A stretch of DNA of 19,310 bases from Legionellales bacterium (GTDB lineage: Bacteria; Pseudomonadota; Gammaproteobacteria; PIVX01): assembly GCA_013215905.1 (NCBI GenBank), contig JABSQI010000009.1:1-19310 (forward strand). The letters are read 5' to 3'. A program made the translations under genes and the position numbers. Below are positions 17,696-19,310 of the stretch, in pieces. The stretch's first letter is position 1. Each line of letters opens with the position of its first letter. Below the pieces are notes generated by a model. That model searched no databases and had not been told where the DNA came from. It saw nothing but the letters and a program-made list of their open reading frames with translations.

Positions 17696-18300
17696 TCTTT
17701 AATTCCTAATTTTTTTAAAGTTGCTTTAATATCAGTTAAAGTCGGGTCTAGCTCCAAAGCTCGCTGCCATGAAAAAACAGCGTCTTGTGTCTTTTGTAAT
17801 TTAAATAAGATACTACCTCTTAATGCATGAGCAAGAGGATTATCTGCAGCAGCATCAATAGCATTATCGATAGTAGCTAAAGCTTTATTGTAGTCTTTTT
17901 TGTAGAATAGAGCTTGAGCATCCATTAACAACTTTTGAGATGCGTAGATATTTTTCTTTAATTTATCTATTTGTTTTTGCTGAGGCAGATCCATTAAAAA
18001 TGCAATATTTTCATCGCTTGCATCTATATTCATCTCTACTTCATAACCAGGACCATATCTTTTTACCTTAATTTTACCATCTTCGGCAGGCTCAGAAGAA
18101 GAATTTCTTGGTCCATTGGGAAGATTCGGCGTAGGAATATTTGATTCTTTAGTTGGAGCTTGCCCAATTGGACGCTCTGCTGCTGGTTTCTCTTCGTCAG
18201 GCTCATCATCTAATGAAGCACAACCTGCCAAACCAATAGTCATTAAGACCATCAGTACGAAATAATTTATAATATTTTGCGTTCTATATTTTTTAATCAT
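17692..18300 (-). CDS. TPR-containing lipoprotein of the motor operon
   Basis: A 202-residue lipoprotein. The signal region ends in the lipobox LAGC, with Cys27 as the lipidated residue, followed by an acidic, Pro-rich linker (about 30-75). Residues after the lipid anchor do not start with Asp, so outer-membrane sorting is likely. Residues about 125-200 hold two tetratricopeptide repeats, with ALFYKKDYNKALATIDNAI, then LAHALRGSILFKLQKTQDAV and ALELDP, a fold that usually binds another protein. A GGAT ribosome binding site precedes the ATG. It is 9 bases after the barrel protein and overlaps the FliF-FliG fusion, so it very likely works with the motor. I know no exact homologue. TPR lipoproteins such as PilF/PilW serve other trans-envelope machines, but the sequence alone does not say which part it plays here. 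Confidence 0.8.
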   Translation of the reverse strand: MIKKYRTQNIINYFVLMVLMTIGLAGCASLDDEPDEEKPAAERPIGQAPTKESNIPTPNLPNGPRNSSSEPAEDGKIKVKRYGPGYEVEMNIDASDENIAFLMDLPQQKQIDKLKKNIYASQKLLMDAQALFYKKDYNKALATIDNAIDAAADNPLAHALRGSILFKLQKTQDAVFSWQRALELDPTLTDIKATLKKLGIKE

Positions 18301-18309
18301 TTTATCATC

Positions 18310-19310
18310 CTACAGTCTAATTCCTAAAGTTACGTTATAACTAGTTCCACCAAATTCAGCTTCTTTACTTAGATCATCTACAGCATCAAACTCTAATGTT
18401 TTCTTTGGTAGATATATGCCACCAAAACTTATATATCCAAATCTCTGGAAAGGTATTTCAATACCATATTTGAAAAGCATACTAGTCTGTTTCTTATAAT
18501 ACGCTGCTCCAGCTGCTATGTATAAATTGGTTTTAAGGTTTTTCATTAATGGTAAAATATCAATTACAATTCTACCTTCACCTGCAAAACCATTAAACTT
18601 GAATTTATCCCTATTTGCTATAGGCCCAAACCACTCTACACCAATAGAAAATTCTACACGGTCAGCTGCACTAAATCTTTCTCTTAATCTAACACCAGCA
18701 TGAGCAATATTATCTACTTTTTCAGGCTTTGTATTAGGCTTGCCATATTTGCGCTCTAAATCAAATCCATATAAACCTACATTAACATCAAGATTAAATT
18801 GCTGATAAGCAGTCGGATCATACGGCCCAGAATATTTCTTTTCCCAGATAATTTGATTATCTAATGTTTGAACCATTTGAACTTTTAGAATCACTTCGTC
18901 GCCATCAATAAAAGCATCCCAAGTCAAAAATGCATCTAGGTTTAAATCACGACCTTTTCTGCGTAGAGACTCGTTATTCTGCAATACATTATCAAAATCT
19001 AACTTATTATCTCTAATAGTTATTTTTTTCGCTCCACAATCCAAGCATTGCACCAAGTCAAAACGATCCATTGGAATTAATCTACTATTAATTCTGCTAG
19101 CAATCATTGATTTAGTTCTTCTAGGAAGTTTATTACCCTTTTTTAAGCGTTTATGCGCAGTCTTATCGACAACAGCTATTCTTCTTACTGTCGAAGGAAT
19201 ACCCTTAAATTCAGAAGGCAATAATATTATCTGTGATTGTAGAAATTGCTGATATGCAGCATGAGTTTTTTGTTCCTGTTCGTAAACATCGGCTTGTACG
19301 AATACAGGAA
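18310..19310 (-). CDS. Outer-membrane barrel protein with TolB/FlgO-like domain, cut by window edge
   Basis: The frame is open from the right edge (first full codon at 19308) to the stop at 18310, 332 residues seen. The TTG at 19221 is not a credible start, because 29 further coding codons (PVFVQADVYEQEQKTHAAYQ...) precede it; the true start and probable signal peptide lie outside. The first part (IAVVDKT..., SRINSRLIPMDRFDLVQC, AFLTWDAFIDGDEVILKVQM, QIIWEKKY) looks like the TolB/CsgG/FlgO-type alpha-beta fold, with a CLDC pair that could form a disulphide or metal site. The second part has alternating strands (VRLRERFSAADRVEFSIGVE, LYIAAGAAYYKK, FGYISFGGIYL, TSYNVTLGIRL) typical of a small outer-membrane barrel, without the usual final Phe. 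It is the first visible gene of the motor operon. Confidence 0.65.
   Translation of the reverse strand, partial: PVFVQADVYEQEQKTHAAYQQFLQSQIILLPSEFKGIPSTVRRIAVVDKTAHKRLKKGNKLPRRTKSMIASRINSRLIPMDRFDLVQCLDCGAKKITIRDNKLDFDNVLQNNESLRRKGRDLNLDAFLTWDAFIDGDEVILKVQMVQTLDNQIIWEKKYSGPYDPTAYQQFNLDVNVGLYGFDLERKYGKPNTKPEKVDNIAHAGVRLRERFSAADRVEFSIGVEWFGPIANRDKFKFNGFAGEGRIVIDILPLMKNLKTNLYIAAGAAYYKKQTSMLFKYGIEIPFQRFGYISFGGIYLPKKTLEFDAVDDLSKEAEFGGTSYNVTLGIRL

Noticed and set aside
19219..19221. TTG start for the barrel protein
   Set aside because: The open frame continues with protein-like sequence to the window edge, so this is an internal codon.
1..19310. CRISPR arrays, tRNA or rRNA genes, insertion sequences
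   Set aside because: No regular spaced repeats, cloverleaf-like segments, rRNA motifs, transposase frames or terminal inverted repeats were seen on either strand.

Overview
The window is AT-rich (about a quarter to a third GC by eye outside the left end) and carries gammaproteobacterial genes. The order aroQ-accB-accC-prmA-fis is a classic gammaproteobacterial block, and rpsT and groESL are of the same kind. The two intimin/invasin-type inverse autotransporters and the IcmH/DotU-IcmF pair suggest a host-associated or intracellular lineage, perhaps near Legionellales or Francisella relatives. That placement is inference.

Layout: positions 1-419 differ in composition from the rest (49% GC by count; 53% over 1-180). 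They hold a fragment of a sulfatase reading frame with a possible eukaryotic splice acceptor, so this end is probably a host or environmental sequence joined by assembly, or less likely a transfer. Positions 420-1670 are an inverse-autotransporter gene broken by one in-frame amber codon. Next come rpsT (+) and, convergent with it across a shared bidirectional terminator, groES-groEL (-) under an almost ideal heat-shock promoter. Positions 4756-8578 encode an orphan IcmF/TssM and IcmH/TssL pair that is more AT-rich than the housekeeping genes. Positions 8702-12270 are fis, prmA, accC, accB and aroQ. Positions 12443-14182 are an intact second inverse autotransporter with a coiled-coil tail and its own sigma-70 promoter.

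The most striking part is the right end (14364-19310). It is a tightly spaced five-gene operon on the minus strand: an outer-membrane barrel protein with a TolB/FlgO-like N-terminal domain (cut by the window edge), a TPR lipoprotein, a natural fusion of the C-terminal half of FliF to FliG, a MotA/PomA-type stator and a MotB-type stator. No flagellar filament, hook, rod, export, FliM or FliN gene is visible. The residues known to carry torque in Escherichia coli MotA, MotB and FliG are largely retained. I read this as a minimal proton- or sodium-driven rotary motor, derived from the flagellar motor and linked to outer-membrane proteins rather than to a filament. I cannot name a described system with this composition.

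All genes except rpsT are on the minus strand. Not computed here: homology searches, exact GC profiles and structure predictions.
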